Shown here: positions 34,319 to 42,671 of the stretch, piece by piece
Layout: every line of letters begins with the position of its first letter
Position numbering within the stretch: the first letter of the stretch is position 1
Assembly (NCBI GenBank): GCA_014378465.1
Contig: JACMNQ010000076.1
Location: 1 to 53,195, forward strand
Direction of reading: 5' to 3'
Origin: Oligoflexia bacterium
Lineage (GTDB): Bacteria > Bdellovibrionota > UBA1018
DNA length: 53,195 bases
Notes under the pieces: generated by a model
The model's database searches: none
Told to the model about the DNA's origin: nothing
The model's input: the letters and a program-made list of their open reading frames with translations, nothing else
Translations under genes and position numbers: made by a program

Positions 34319-35800
34319 ATGCAAAACTCAGTGACTTTACCGACCCAGCCAATCGACTGTCTGAACTCCATCGGTGGCCAGTGGAAAGCGGGATCCGGAC
34401 CGAGCTTCGACATCTCCAGTCCTTACTTCGGCAAGAAGATCGGACAGGCAAAATCCAGCACGAAGGCCGACATTGATCAGGCCGTGAAAGAAGCGCAGAA
34501 AGCGGCAGTGAGCTGGGGCCGCACTCCGATCAAGGAACGCTCGCAGGTCATGTTCCGTTTCAGGCAGATTTTGCTGCGTGACCTCGAGACCATTTCAAGC
34601 ACCATCAGTCTTGAAAGTGGAAAGACTCTCGCGGAAGCCCGCGCGGGCCTGATGAAAGGGATTGAAGTTCTCGAGTTCGCACTGAGCCTTCAGAATCTGG
34701 ACGAGGGAGGGAAGATGGAAGTCTCACGCGGAGTATCGTGCGAATACCGACGTGAGCCACTCGGCGTGGTCGCGGGCATCACTCCTTTCAATTTTCCAGC
34801 GATGGTTCCCATGTGGATGATTCCGATCGCGATCACGCTCGGCAACAGCTTCATCTGGAAACCTTCGGACAAGACGCCCCTCACTTCGATGCCGATTGCC
34901 AACGCACTCAAGGAAGCGGGACTCCCCGATGGAGTCCTCACCGTGATTCAAGGCGACAAAACCGCAGTCGAAGCGATCCTCGATCATCCCGGGATTTCCG
35001 CAGTGGGTTTCGTCGGCTCCACACCGGTCGCGAAACTCATCTATCAGCGCGGTTCAGCCAGCGGCAAACGCGTCCTGGCCCTGGGCGGCGCGAAGAATCA
35101 CATCATCCTCATGCCCGATGCGGACGTCGAAATGGCAAGCCGAGGGATCACCGATTCCTTCACGGGTTGCGCGGGCCAGCGCTGCATGGCCGCAAGCACT
35201 CTGATCGCGGTCGGCGATACTCAGCATATTCTGGACAGGATCGTCACTCATGCGAAATCCTTTCAACTCTCCAGGGACATGGGCGCCCTGATCTCTCAGG
35301 ATTCCCGGGATCGCCTCCACGCATCCATCGCGCAGGCGGAAGTCGAAGGTGCTGAAGTGATTCTTGATGGACGCAAAGTGGCGGCTCCCGCCGGACAGGA
35401 AAACGGACACTGGCTTGCACCCACGATCCTCGATCATGTCAAGCCGGGAACGCACGCGGCGACCGATGAACTCTTCGGCCCGGTCCTGAGCGTGATTCGT
35501 TGCAAGACGCTCTCGGAAGCGCTTGAAATTGAAAATTCCAGTCCGTTCGGAAATGCCGCTTCCGTTTTCACTGCGAATGGCGCGGTCGCGGACCGAGTCG
35601 CGCAAGAAGCCAAAGCCGGAATGATCGGAGTCAACATCGGAGTTCCCGTCCCACGCGAACCCTTTTCGTTCGGTGGATTTCACGATTCCAAATTCGGACA
35701 TGGCGACATCACCGGTCCAAGCAGTCTGGACTTCTGGTCTTCTCTCAAGAAGGTCACCACCAAGTGGACGATGTCCACGGACCAGAACTGGATGAGCTGA
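34319..35800 (+). CDS. mmsA: MmsA-type CoA-acylating semialdehyde dehydrogenase
   Basis: 493 residues with the start codon right after GGGAGAAATAGGGGGG. Hallmarks of methylmalonate/malonate-semialdehyde dehydrogenase: GITPFNFPAMVPMWM, LGGAKNH in place of the usual LGGK-Glu motif, catalytic Cys289 in GCAGQRCMA, and VPREPFSFGG. MmsA turns (methyl)malonate semialdehyde plus CoA and NAD into propionyl- or acetyl-CoA and CO2. As first gene of a URC uracil operon its substrate is probably malonate semialdehyde from the uracil C3 unit, not valine breakdown, for which no partner gene is present. Confidence 0.9.
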   Translation: MQNSVTLPTQPIDCLNSIGGQWKAGSGPSFDISSPYFGKKIGQAKSSTKADIDQAVKEAQKAAVSWGRTPIKERSQVMFRFRQILLRDLETISSTISLESGKTLAEARAGLMKGIEVLEFALSLQNLDEGGKMEVSRGVSCEYRREPLGVVAGITPFNFPAMVPMWMIPIAITLGNSFIWKPSDKTPLTSMPIANALKEAGLPDGVLTVIQGDKTAVEAILDHPGISAVGFVGSTPVAKLIYQRGSASGKRVLALGGAKNHIILMPDADVEMASRGITDSFTGCAGQRCMAASTLIAVGDTQHILDRIVTHAKSFQLSRDMGALISQDSRDRLHASIAQAEVEGAEVILDGRKVAAPAGQENGHWLAPTILDHVKPGTHAATDELFGPVLSVIRCKTLSEALEIENSSPFGNAASVFTANGAVADRVAQEAKAGMIGVNIGVPVPREPFSFGGFHDSKFGHGDITGPSSLDFWSSLKKVTTKWTMSTDQNWMS

Positions 35801-35885
35801 AAAGCCGATCAAATGTCGAGTTGGACCCCCAGTTCAACTCCGGAATTGAATACCGAGACTCTAGTTTTCATCAGGAGCATTTCAA

Positions 35886-37190
35886 ATGAGCCCTACTCCC
35901 CCGCAAAGCCGATCTTCCCATGTCGTCCTCACTTCCCACCCGGGACTGGTGCATTCGCAGGCACTCCCGGTCCATTGGGATGCGAAGGACCCTCTGGTGC
36001 GCGGCCCCATCGTCGCTTCTCTCACGGATGCGTCCCGCAGGAATGCGATTGGAACTCACAGCGGCAGCTACACGATCTACCGCGCACTCGCGACTGCTGC
36101 GGGAGCATTGCCCGTCGATCACCGCCCCGATCTCACCAACACTTCACCGGTCGAGAAGATGGGCCCGTTTCCCGCATGGTACTCCAAAGAAGCGCCGAAA
36201 GAACAAGGGGGAGATCCGGGAGCCGCGAGCAAGATCGTTTCGATCGATCCCTGGGGCGCCGTCGTATCTGACGTCTTCAAGAGCTACTTCGAAAAGGGCT
36301 ACGACATTCGCCCGTCCATCGCCGTGACCAAAGCTCACATCCACATGTTCGAACTCGTCGATGCCATTCAGAAGGGCCGCCTTCAGGTCGATGGCAAGAT
36401 CCTGCGCAAAGAGCAGGATGTCGTCGTCACGAAAGCCGCCCTCGAACCCGTGTGGTACCTTCCCGGAATCGCCGAACGCTTCAAGATCACCGAAGGTGAA
36501 CTCCGCAAAGTTCTTTTTCAGGAAACCGGTGGCATGTTCCCCGAGCTTGTCACTCGCCCGGACCTCAAGGTCTTTCTCCCTCCGATCGGCAGCACATCCG
36601 TCTACATCTTTGGAGACGTGAGCGCGATCAGTGATCCTTCGAAGGAACTCACCGTCCGCGTTCATGACGAGTGCAACGGCTCGGACGTCTTCGGCTCCGA
36701 CATCTGCACTTGCCGACCTTACCTGGTGCACGGGATCGAAGAAGCGATCAAGACCGCGCAAAAAGGGGGAGCCGGCGTCATCGTCTATTACCGCAAGGAA
36801 GGCCGTGCGCTGGGCGAAGTCACCAAGTTTCTCGTCTACAATGCCCGCAAGAGACAGGAAGGCGGAGACAGCGCCGCCACTTACTTTCAGCGCACCGAGT
36901 GTGTGGCCGGCGTGCAGGACATGAGATTTCAGGAACTCATGCCCGACGTCCTTCACTGGCTCGGCATCACGAAGATCGACAACTTCATCTCGATGAGTGA
37001 CATGAAGTACAATGCAATCGTGAAGAGCGGCATCAAGATCATCAACCGCATCTCCATTCCGGAAGATCTGATTCCGAAGGATGCACAGGTCGAAATGGAT
37101 GCGAAAAAAGCGGCTGGGTACTTCACCACTGAAGTGATTCCGGACGCTGAAGCCCTCAAGAAAGCCAAAGGCCGAGGCCTGAATGAGTAA
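35886..37190 (+). CDS. urc1: URC1-type GTP cyclohydrolase II-like protein of uracil catabolism
   Basis: 434 residues, about twice the size of RibA, with CAGGAGC before the ATG. The C-terminal half is the RibA fold: Cys263, Cys274 and Cys276 in ECNGSDVFGSDICTC have the same 11 and 2 spacing as the zinc site of E. coli RibA; then YYRKEGRALGEVTKF matches the YLRQEGRGIG loop, and ISMSDMKYNAI replaces TNNPxK. The extra N-terminal ~220 residues and this changed loop are typical of URC1 (urg1), required for the second pyrimidine catabolic route described in Lachancea kluyveri. Acts in the cytoplasm. Its stop overlaps the next start by eight bases. Confidence 0.88.
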   Translation: MSPTPPQSRSSHVVLTSHPGLVHSQALPVHWDAKDPLVRGPIVASLTDASRRNAIGTHSGSYTIYRALATAAGALPVDHRPDLTNTSPVEKMGPFPAWYSKEAPKEQGGDPGAASKIVSIDPWGAVVSDVFKSYFEKGYDIRPSIAVTKAHIHMFELVDAIQKGRLQVDGKILRKEQDVVVTKAALEPVWYLPGIAERFKITEGELRKVLFQETGGMFPELVTRPDLKVFLPPIGSTSVYIFGDVSAISDPSKELTVRVHDECNGSDVFGSDICTCRPYLVHGIEEAIKTAQKGGAGVIVYYRKEGRALGEVTKFLVYNARKRQEGGDSAATYFQRTECVAGVQDMRFQELMPDVLHWLGITKIDNFISMSDMKYNAIVKSGIKIINRISIPEDLIPKDAQVEMDAKKAAGYFTTEVIPDAEALKKAKGRGLNE

Positions 37191-38469
37191 CGCGAACCTG
37201 TCGAGCGATCTTCGCTACCTCCTTTCGCCGCGTGCGGTCCGGGAGAAATCAAAACTTCTCTTTGACCTCACGGTCGCCGGGAAGACTCACTTCACCTATC
37301 ATCCGGAGAAGCTGAAAGAAGTTGCGGATCTGGTCGTGCAGACGACGCTTGGAAATTACCCGTCGCTTGAGATTCCTTTTCATTCGCGTTGGGGCCATTT
37401 TCAGGTGGGAAGTGTGGACCGACTCTCGAAGCTGACCTCGGCACTCGCCTCCTTCACTCCCGAAGAAAAAGTGAAATCCAAACTGGATCTCGCGGTCGTG
37501 TCGGTGCTTCTGGACGCAGGCGCCGGTGCTGATTGGAAGTACACCGAGAGCGCCCCGGATTCCGGCAAATCGTTCAATCGCTCCGAAGGACTCGCAGTCG
37601 CGAGCTTTCACATGTTTCTTGCGGGCTCGTTTTCTTCGGACAACTCAAGACCCTATCAGGTCGATGCAAAAGGACTGCAGGATCTCACGGTTGAAATGTT
37701 GGCCGAAGGCTTTCAGGTTTCCGCCACCAATCCGCTCATCGGACTCGGTGGCCGGGTGAAATTGCTCCAGACCCTGGGCAAGGCGATGGCAGATGACCCT
37801 GTTCACTTTGGCGGCGCAACCAAAGAAGCCGATGACCCGGAAAGTGCCGCGCGTCCCGGCAATCTGCTGAACTATTATCTCACCGTCGCGCGTGACACGA
37901 AGGACGGCAAGCTTCCGTCGCATGAACTGCTCCTCGGCGTGCTGCTTGGGCTCGGACCCATCTGGCCAGGACGACTCACTTTTGAAGGAGTTTCGCTGGG
38001 CGACGTGTGGAATCATCGACTCCTCGGCGAGACGAACACGGTTGCGGGCATGGTGCCCTTTCACAAGCTTTCGCAGTGGCTCACCTACTCACTCATCGAA
38101 CCCCTTCAGGAATTTGGGCTCGAAATCAGCGAACTCACCGGACCCAGCGGCCTCACCGGCCTGGCGGAGTACCGCAACGGTGGCCTCCTGATCGATTCGG
38201 GACTGATTGAACTCAAGGACAAGGCGCTCCTCACGGAGAAGCACCACCCGAGTTCGGAGCTCGTCATTGAATGGCGTGCTCTCACGGTCACCTTACTCGA
38301 GCACCTCGCCCGTGAAGTGCGCATCGCTCTCAAGAAAACCGATGAAGAGCTGCCCCTCGCACGCGTGCTCGAAGGCGGAACCTGGTGGGCGGGGCGAAGG
38401 CTTGCGATGAAACTCAGACCCAGCGGCAACCCTCCGCTTCAGATTGACAGCGACGGAACCGTATTTTGA
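37183..38469 (+). CDS. urc4: URC4/urg3-type protein (DUF1688)
   Basis: 428 residues. Contains the DUF1688 signatures SPRAVREKSKLLFDL, LEIPFHSRWGHFQVGSVDR, LAVVSVLLDAGAGADWKY, RSEGLAVASFHMFLAGSFS and NPLIGLGGRVKLLQTLG. URC4 is essential for URC-pathway uracil breakdown together with URC1; its catalytic mechanism is not established as far as I know. Overlaps the urc1 stop, so the two are translationally coupled and probably act in sequence or as a complex. Confidence 0.92.
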   Translation: MSNANLSSDLRYLLSPRAVREKSKLLFDLTVAGKTHFTYHPEKLKEVADLVVQTTLGNYPSLEIPFHSRWGHFQVGSVDRLSKLTSALASFTPEEKVKSKLDLAVVSVLLDAGAGADWKYTESAPDSGKSFNRSEGLAVASFHMFLAGSFSSDNSRPYQVDAKGLQDLTVEMLAEGFQVSATNPLIGLGGRVKLLQTLGKAMADDPVHFGGATKEADDPESAARPGNLLNYYLTVARDTKDGKLPSHELLLGVLLGLGPIWPGRLTFEGVSLGDVWNHRLLGETNTVAGMVPFHKLSQWLTYSLIEPLQEFGLEISELTGPSGLTGLAEYRNGGLLIDSGLIELKDKALLTEKHHPSSELVIEWRALTVTLLEHLAREVRIALKKTDEELPLARVLEGGTWWAGRRLAMKLRPSGNPPLQIDSDGTVF

Positions 38470-38527
38470 AATTTTTTTTCGCCTGCATGCGCCTTTTGGA
38501 CGCACAGACTCTCAAGGAGACCCGATC

Positions 38528-39199
38528 ATGACTCAAACGATCAAAGCAGCCACGGCCACTGAGACTTCGCTCGGCTGTCGAGTTCTCACTCATCCCGTCC
38601 TTCAGCACAAGCTGACCGTTCTCCGGGACAAGACCACCACTCCCAACAGCTTTCGACTCGTGGTCGAGGAGATGAGTCAGCTTCTGGCCTATGAGGCCAC
38701 CCGCGACCTGAAGCTCATGAAAAAACGGATTGAAACTCCGCTCGAAGCCACCGAGTCCGAAACCGTGGCCGAGAGCCTGCTTCTGATTTCGATCATGAGA
38801 GCCGGGAACGGGATGCTCGACGGCATGCTTCGCGTCCTTCCCTTCGCAACGGTCGGCCACATCGGCATCTACCGCGACAAATTCATCAAGAGCACGGTCG
38901 AGTACTACCTGCGCCTCCCAAAAGTCGTGAAGGGCAAGAAAGTGCTGCTCATTGATCCACTTCTGGCTACGGCGGATACGGCCTGTGCCGCAATCGATCG
39001 ACTCAAGCAGTACGAAGTCGGTCCGATCCGGTTCGTCTGTCTCCTTGCAGCGCCTGAAGGCATCGCAAAAATGAAAAAGCTTCATCCGGACGTGGAGATC
39101 TGCACCGTCAGCATCGAGCGCGAACTCGATTCGCGCGGTTACATTCTTCCGGGCCTGGGCGACGCCGGCGATCGTCTCTATGACACGGAAGGTGCCTGA
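38528..39199 (+). CDS. upp: Uracil phosphoribosyltransferase
   Basis: 223 residues from the ATG at 38528 with AAGGAG nine bases upstream. Shows TVLRDKTTTPNSFRLVVEEM, SIMRAGNGMLDGMLRVLP and the PRPP-binding DPLLATADTACAAI, with VSIERELDSRGYILPGLGDA at the end, the uracil-binding region. Converts uracil and PRPP to UMP. In the URC pathway the equivalent yeast gene (URC6/FUR1) provides the first step, so here it is probably catabolic as well as salvage. Confidence 0.95.
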   Translation: MTQTIKAATATETSLGCRVLTHPVLQHKLTVLRDKTTTPNSFRLVVEEMSQLLAYEATRDLKLMKKRIETPLEATESETVAESLLLISIMRAGNGMLDGMLRVLPFATVGHIGIYRDKFIKSTVEYYLRLPKVVKGKKVLLIDPLLATADTACAAIDRLKQYEVGPIRFVCLLAAPEGIAKMKKLHPDVEICTVSIERELDSRGYILPGLGDAGDRLYDTEGA

Positions 39200-39202
39200 G
39201 CG

Positions 39203-39817
39203 ATGGAGAAGAAGACCACTTGCCACATCATCGGAATCGCCGGTGGGAGTGGTTCAGGCAAGACGACTTTCACGAAACAGCTTCACAAGACACTGGGTGA
39301 GAGCATCAGCATGGCGCTGGCCCAGGATCATTATTACATTGATCAGAGTGCGCGTTTCAAAAGTGACGGCGAGGATGTGAACTTTGATCATCCCGGTGCC
39401 ATTGATTTTGCGCTCCTCCATGAACACCTGCTGCTTCTCAAGGCGGGCAAATCCATTGAAGTGCCGATCTATGACTTTGCCACGCACAAGAGGCTGATCA
39501 AGACGACACGACTTCTGCCGCCTCCGGTGCTTCTGCTCGACGGAACGCTGATCCTCTCGCAGCCCGGGATCCGGGATTGCCTCTCGGAAAGTTTCTTCAT
39601 CGACACTCCTGAAGAAGTCCGCTACGAGCGCCGCCTTTCACGCGATGTCGCTGAACGCGGGCGCAAGCCTGAAGGCGTTCAGAAGCAGTTTCTGAAGCAG
39701 GTCAAGCCGATGCATGATCTCTTCGTTGAACCCTCGAAAGCGTTCGCGACTCAGATCGTCTCCGGCAATCTTTCCTTTGACGTGCCGGTGAGCGAATGGG
39801 CAAGAAAACACCTCTGA
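39203..39817 (+). CDS. udk: Uridine kinase
   Basis: 204 residues, three bases after the upp stop. P-loop GIAGGSGSGKTTF near the start, AQDHYYID and NFDHPGAIDFALL as in Udk, then PIYDFATHKR and the lid region RRLSRDVAERGRKPEG. It phosphorylates uridine (and cytidine) to the monophosphate using ATP or GTP. In this operon it would feed uridine into the same UMP pool that upp fills from uracil. Confidence 0.93.
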   Translation: MEKKTTCHIIGIAGGSGSGKTTFTKQLHKTLGESISMALAQDHYYIDQSARFKSDGEDVNFDHPGAIDFALLHEHLLLLKAGKSIEVPIYDFATHKRLIKTTRLLPPPVLLLDGTLILSQPGIRDCLSESFFIDTPEEVRYERRLSRDVAERGRKPEGVQKQFLKQVKPMHDLFVEPSKAFATQIVSGNLSFDVPVSEWARKHL

Positions 39818-39836
39818 GCAGGGCGGGTCAGGCAAG

Positions 39837-39860
39837 CGGGTTTCAACCCGTCTTCTTCTT
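39837..39860 (+). terminator. Weak terminator after the uracil operon
   Basis: CGGGTT-tc-AACCCG (39837-39850, four to six pairs) followed by a T-rich TCTTCTTCTT. It overlaps the end of the convergent receiver gene. Short stem, so low confidence. Confidence 0.3.
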
Positions 39861-40328
39861 GTTCTGCGAAAGCCCGAGCTCCAGTTGTTCAGACGGCAAG
39901 GTCCTGAATCGACGGGCGGTGCGACCGGGGGTCTTCGCCGCAGCTGCAAGCTTCTCAGCACAGACTCGCTCGAGGCTCGTCATCAGATCATCAAAAGTGG
40001 CGGATGAACGGCCGACCCGCCCGGGGGCCGCTCCCGAATGGTCCTGTCGGTTCGAATAAACGAGAGAAGAAAGTCGTGACAGTCTCGGCGTGGTTTTTAG
40101 AATTCGCAGAAACTGCCACCCGTTCATTCCCGGAAGATCCAGCTCCACCAGGATGACGTGAGGGAGATCCAAATCAGCGCAGTTCTGCAGCATCCAAAGA
40201 GCTGAAGCCGCATTGTCCAGGAGTTTGACTCCATGACCCTTCGCCACCAGACGGTCTTTGAGGACCTGTCTCAAATCCGGATAGGAATCCACGATCAGGA
40301 TCCGTCTGCATTCTGCGCGCTCCGTCAT
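39843..40328 (-). CDS. Degenerate response-regulator receiver (pseudo-receiver)
   Basis: 161 residues from the ATG at 40328. The receiver fold is clear (RILIVDSYPDLRQVLKDRL, ELDLPGMNGWQFLRILK). The acidic pair is reduced to Asp14-Ser15, the phospho-acceptor Asp is Glu62 (VELDLPGMNG), and the usual Lys-Pro near the end is absent. It therefore cannot be phosphorylated normally; Glu may mimic the active state. The last ~45 residues are basic (RTARRFRTLP, QNKKKTG), which could bind nucleic acid or a partner. A longer reading to 40430 overlaps the divergent gene and is not supported. Confidence 0.82.
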   Translation of the reverse strand: MTERAECRRILIVDSYPDLRQVLKDRLVAKGHGVKLLDNAASALWMLQNCADLDLPHVILVELDLPGMNGWQFLRILKTTPRLSRLSSLVYSNRQDHSGAAPGRVGRSSATFDDLMTSLERVCAEKLAAAAKTPGRTARRFRTLPSEQLELGLSQNKKKTG

Positions 40329-40410
40329 AGACCCACATGAATTGCAGAGTCCATGCCGAAGCGAGCATCCATTGACCTCGGGCTCCCGGTGCCCTACAAC
40401 TGAAGAACAC

Positions 40411-41247
40411 ATGTGGATCCAAAAAAACATCGACTATGGCAAGAAGCTCCGCCTCTCGAGCTGGCGGAGGATCGCACTGGGCACCTGGCGTGGCTACGGT
40501 GACCCGACGATCTATGGGCTGCTTGAACTCGATGTCGGGCCAGCGCTTGAGTACATGAAGGAAATTGAAACGCGAACCGGCAAGCGCATCACGATCACCC
40601 ACTTCATGGGCAAAGCGGTCGCGGAGGTTCTCAAGCGACACCCGGAGATCAACTGTGTGATCCGCTTCGGAAGTCTGCATCCCCGATCTTCCATCGATGT
40701 ATTTTTCATGGTCGCCTCGGACTCGGTGGGTGAAGATCTCTCCGGGCTCTGCGTTCACGACGCCGACCGGAAATCCCTCGCTGAAATCTCCGATGAAGTG
40801 AACCAGCGCTCTCAGCGCATCCGGGAAAAAAAGGACACGTCTTACAAAGGGATGAAATCGATCTTCACTCAGGTTCCGAACTTCATGAGCACTCTGGTGA
40901 TGAAAGTCGTCGAATTCATTCTTTACAGCCTGAACCTCTGGTCTCCTGCTCTGGGTCTGCCTCGCAAAGCCTTCGGCAGCGTGATGGTCACCAACGTGGG
41001 CTCGCTTGGGCTGGACGTCGCGTGGGGCGCTCTGGTTCCGTTTGCGCGCTCACCCATGCTCGTGACGATGGGATCCTATCAGGAAATGCCCGCCGTGAAG
41101 AACGGTCAGCTCACCATCATCCAGCAACTTCGCCTCGGCGTCACCATCGATCACCGGGTCGTGGACGGCGTGCAGGCCAGCCACATGTCCAAGACGCTCA
41201 AGAAGATCTTCGCAGATCCGGCGAAAGAACTCGTTCACCGCTCATAA
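40411..41247 (+). CDS. Stand-alone E2-type acyltransferase domain protein
   Basis: 278 residues from the ATG at 40411. The chain is the catalytic domain of 2-oxoacid dehydrogenase E2 (CAT-like fold): THFMGKAVAEVLKRHPEIN, a GSVMVTNVGSLG block and the catalytic LGVTIDHRVVDGVQAS with His-x3-Asp-Gly. No lipoyl or peripheral-subunit-binding domain precedes it and no E1 or E3 gene is nearby. A hydrophobic insert (MSTLVMKVVEFILYSLNLW) may associate with membrane. It probably transfers an acyl group from CoA to an unknown acceptor. Confidence 0.85.
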   Translation: MWIQKNIDYGKKLRLSSWRRIALGTWRGYGDPTIYGLLELDVGPALEYMKEIETRTGKRITITHFMGKAVAEVLKRHPEINCVIRFGSLHPRSSIDVFFMVASDSVGEDLSGLCVHDADRKSLAEISDEVNQRSQRIREKKDTSYKGMKSIFTQVPNFMSTLVMKVVEFILYSLNLWSPALGLPRKAFGSVMVTNVGSLGLDVAWGALVPFARSPMLVTMGSYQEMPAVKNGQLTIIQQLRLGVTIDHRVVDGVQASHMSKTLKKIFADPAKELVHRS

Positions 41248-41258
41248 CGCACTCGCGT

Positions 41259-42434
41259 TCACCGCTCGATATAAGTCAGGTCGATCACGTTCTTCATCAT
41301 GAGGTCGTAGGACACCCAGACGTTGCCGTTCTCGGGTTCGACGAAGGAGCGGTAAGCTTTCGTGTTCGCGCCCCAGGAGTTTCGCACGAGAAGCTCGCAG
41401 GACTTTTTCTCGCGATTGTAACGGCGTCCGATGACCAGGGCTTCGTGTCCACCGCATCCGCGGTGCCTGAAGAAGGCCTTGATTTCCTTCAGGCCCCTGG
41501 CGCGTTTTCTTTTGGTGATCTTGGCACTGCAGAAGCCTATGGCGACCGGCAGTGGAGAATTCTCATTCAGCAGGGCCTGCAACTTGTTTCGGACCTGTTG
41601 TTCAAGTCGTTCAACCGGAACGAAATTGATGGCCTTCGGCACGGAGGTCGACTTCAGGAGTTCCGCTTCGGGGCACGAGAGGTCCATGAGAGCAGTGATG
41701 AAACCGGCGGGATCCGCGCTCATGAGATCCGTGAGGCGGCTGATCGGCATCAGCAGGGCCGGACAGGAATTCATTTCACCGAAAAGCCTTGAAAACTCGG
41801 CCTTCGAGACATGAACGCGAGCCTGTGGACTCCCGAGAGCCGGAAAATGCTCGGTGATCCACTGATTTTTCTTCTTCTTCTGCAGGAGAAAGTGTGGATG
41901 CCCGTGGCGCCTTTCATAGTTTTGAAATTTCTTCTGCAGTCCATAAAGTTCACCCACCCATTTTTCGGGCAGTTCATTTTCAAATTTCGCGTTCATCACG
42001 GCCTGGGAACAGCTCCCATGATTGAGCAGGTAGTGAAGGATGTAGGGAGTGCTCTCCACCGTCCCGGGCACGGAAGGAAAAGTCTCAATCTGACCCCGGA
42101 AGTCTTCCGGCATGGCGGCAGGATCCGTGGTCGAAGCCAAAGTGGTATACAAGGGCGACGAAACTCGCAGATCGGAAGGCTCGGTCTGATGTCGAAAGGC
42201 ATCAAAGAGCTCCGTCTCCGCGTAAACCATGCAGTCTCCGATTCGTCCCTGATCATGAACCGGAATGTGCTCCATGCTGCCTCCGGCCTGATCCATTCTG
42301 ATCTCGGAACACTCGGACTCCGGAACGTCGAAGTTTTCCTCAGCCGCACGAACCGTAGTGCTCACAAGCAGCGAAACGGCAACGAATGCGCTGAAGGCGG
42401 ACACTGCAAGAACTGAAAATCGGGTGGGAGTCAT
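41259..42434 (-). CDS. Secreted papain-like cysteine protease (C1A-type)
   Basis: 391 residues from the ATG at 42434 (a GTG at 42437 is equally possible). Signal peptide to about VRAAE. The catalytic set is Gln62 and Cys68 in HDQGRIGDCMVYAETELF, His330 in GCGGHEALVIG and Asn352 in LLVRNSWG, the Q-C-H-N order of papain. The usual Trp after the Cys is Met. Several extra cysteines may form disulfides in the periplasm or outside. Predicted exported protease; no prodomain or chagasin-like inhibitor seen. Confidence 0.88.
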   Translation of the reverse strand: MTPTRFSVLAVSAFSAFVAVSLLVSTTVRAAEENFDVPESECSEIRMDQAGGSMEHIPVHDQGRIGDCMVYAETELFDAFRHQTEPSDLRVSSPLYTTLASTTDPAAMPEDFRGQIETFPSVPGTVESTPYILHYLLNHGSCSQAVMNAKFENELPEKWVGELYGLQKKFQNYERRHGHPHFLLQKKKKNQWITEHFPALGSPQARVHVSKAEFSRLFGEMNSCPALLMPISRLTDLMSADPAGFITALMDLSCPEAELLKSTSVPKAINFVPVERLEQQVRNKLQALLNENSPLPVAIGFCSAKITKRKRARGLKEIKAFFRHRGCGGHEALVIGRRYNREKKSCELLVRNSWGANTKAYRSFVEPENGNVWVSYDLMMKNVIDLTYIER

Positions 42435-42554
42435 CACTCTTTCAGTGTGAAGGATCCGCTTCCCAGGATCAAACCATTAACCCCTCACTCATCCTCAACC
42501 CTCATCAGCCATCCGTCGCAGTGCACTTCCGTCAAAACCGTGGCAGCGCAAAAG

Positions 42555-42578
42555 CGAGTTTGGCAAAAGTTAAACTCG
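42555..42578. promoter_or_regulatory. Inverted repeat between the papain-like and lipoprotein genes
   Basis: CGAGTTT (42555-42561) and AAACTCG (42572-42578) are perfect inverted repeats with a ten-base spacer in a 230-base divergent intergenic region. Could be an operator or a leader hairpin; no T-run follows. Confidence 0.4.
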
Positions 42579-42671
42579 TTTGATGGGAAATCTTGCTTTA
42601 TCCTTGAACAGAGCTCAACAGCCGTCCAGGGAGTGGACGTTCAGGGAGTACCTTCAAGGAGTGACCGTTCA

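Noticed and set aside
34319..35800. Valine catabolism as the role of the MmsA-type enzyme
   Set aside because: No other branched-chain gene is present, while four uracil/uridine genes follow it in one transcript.
35886..37190. Riboflavin-synthesis RibA
   Set aside because: The protein is twice the normal size, the TNNPxK loop is replaced, and DUF1688 overlaps it; this is the URC1 type.
39843..40430. Longer start for the receiver protein at 40430
   Set aside because: It would overlap the start of the divergent E2-like gene and adds a Cys-rich stretch unrelated to the receiver fold.
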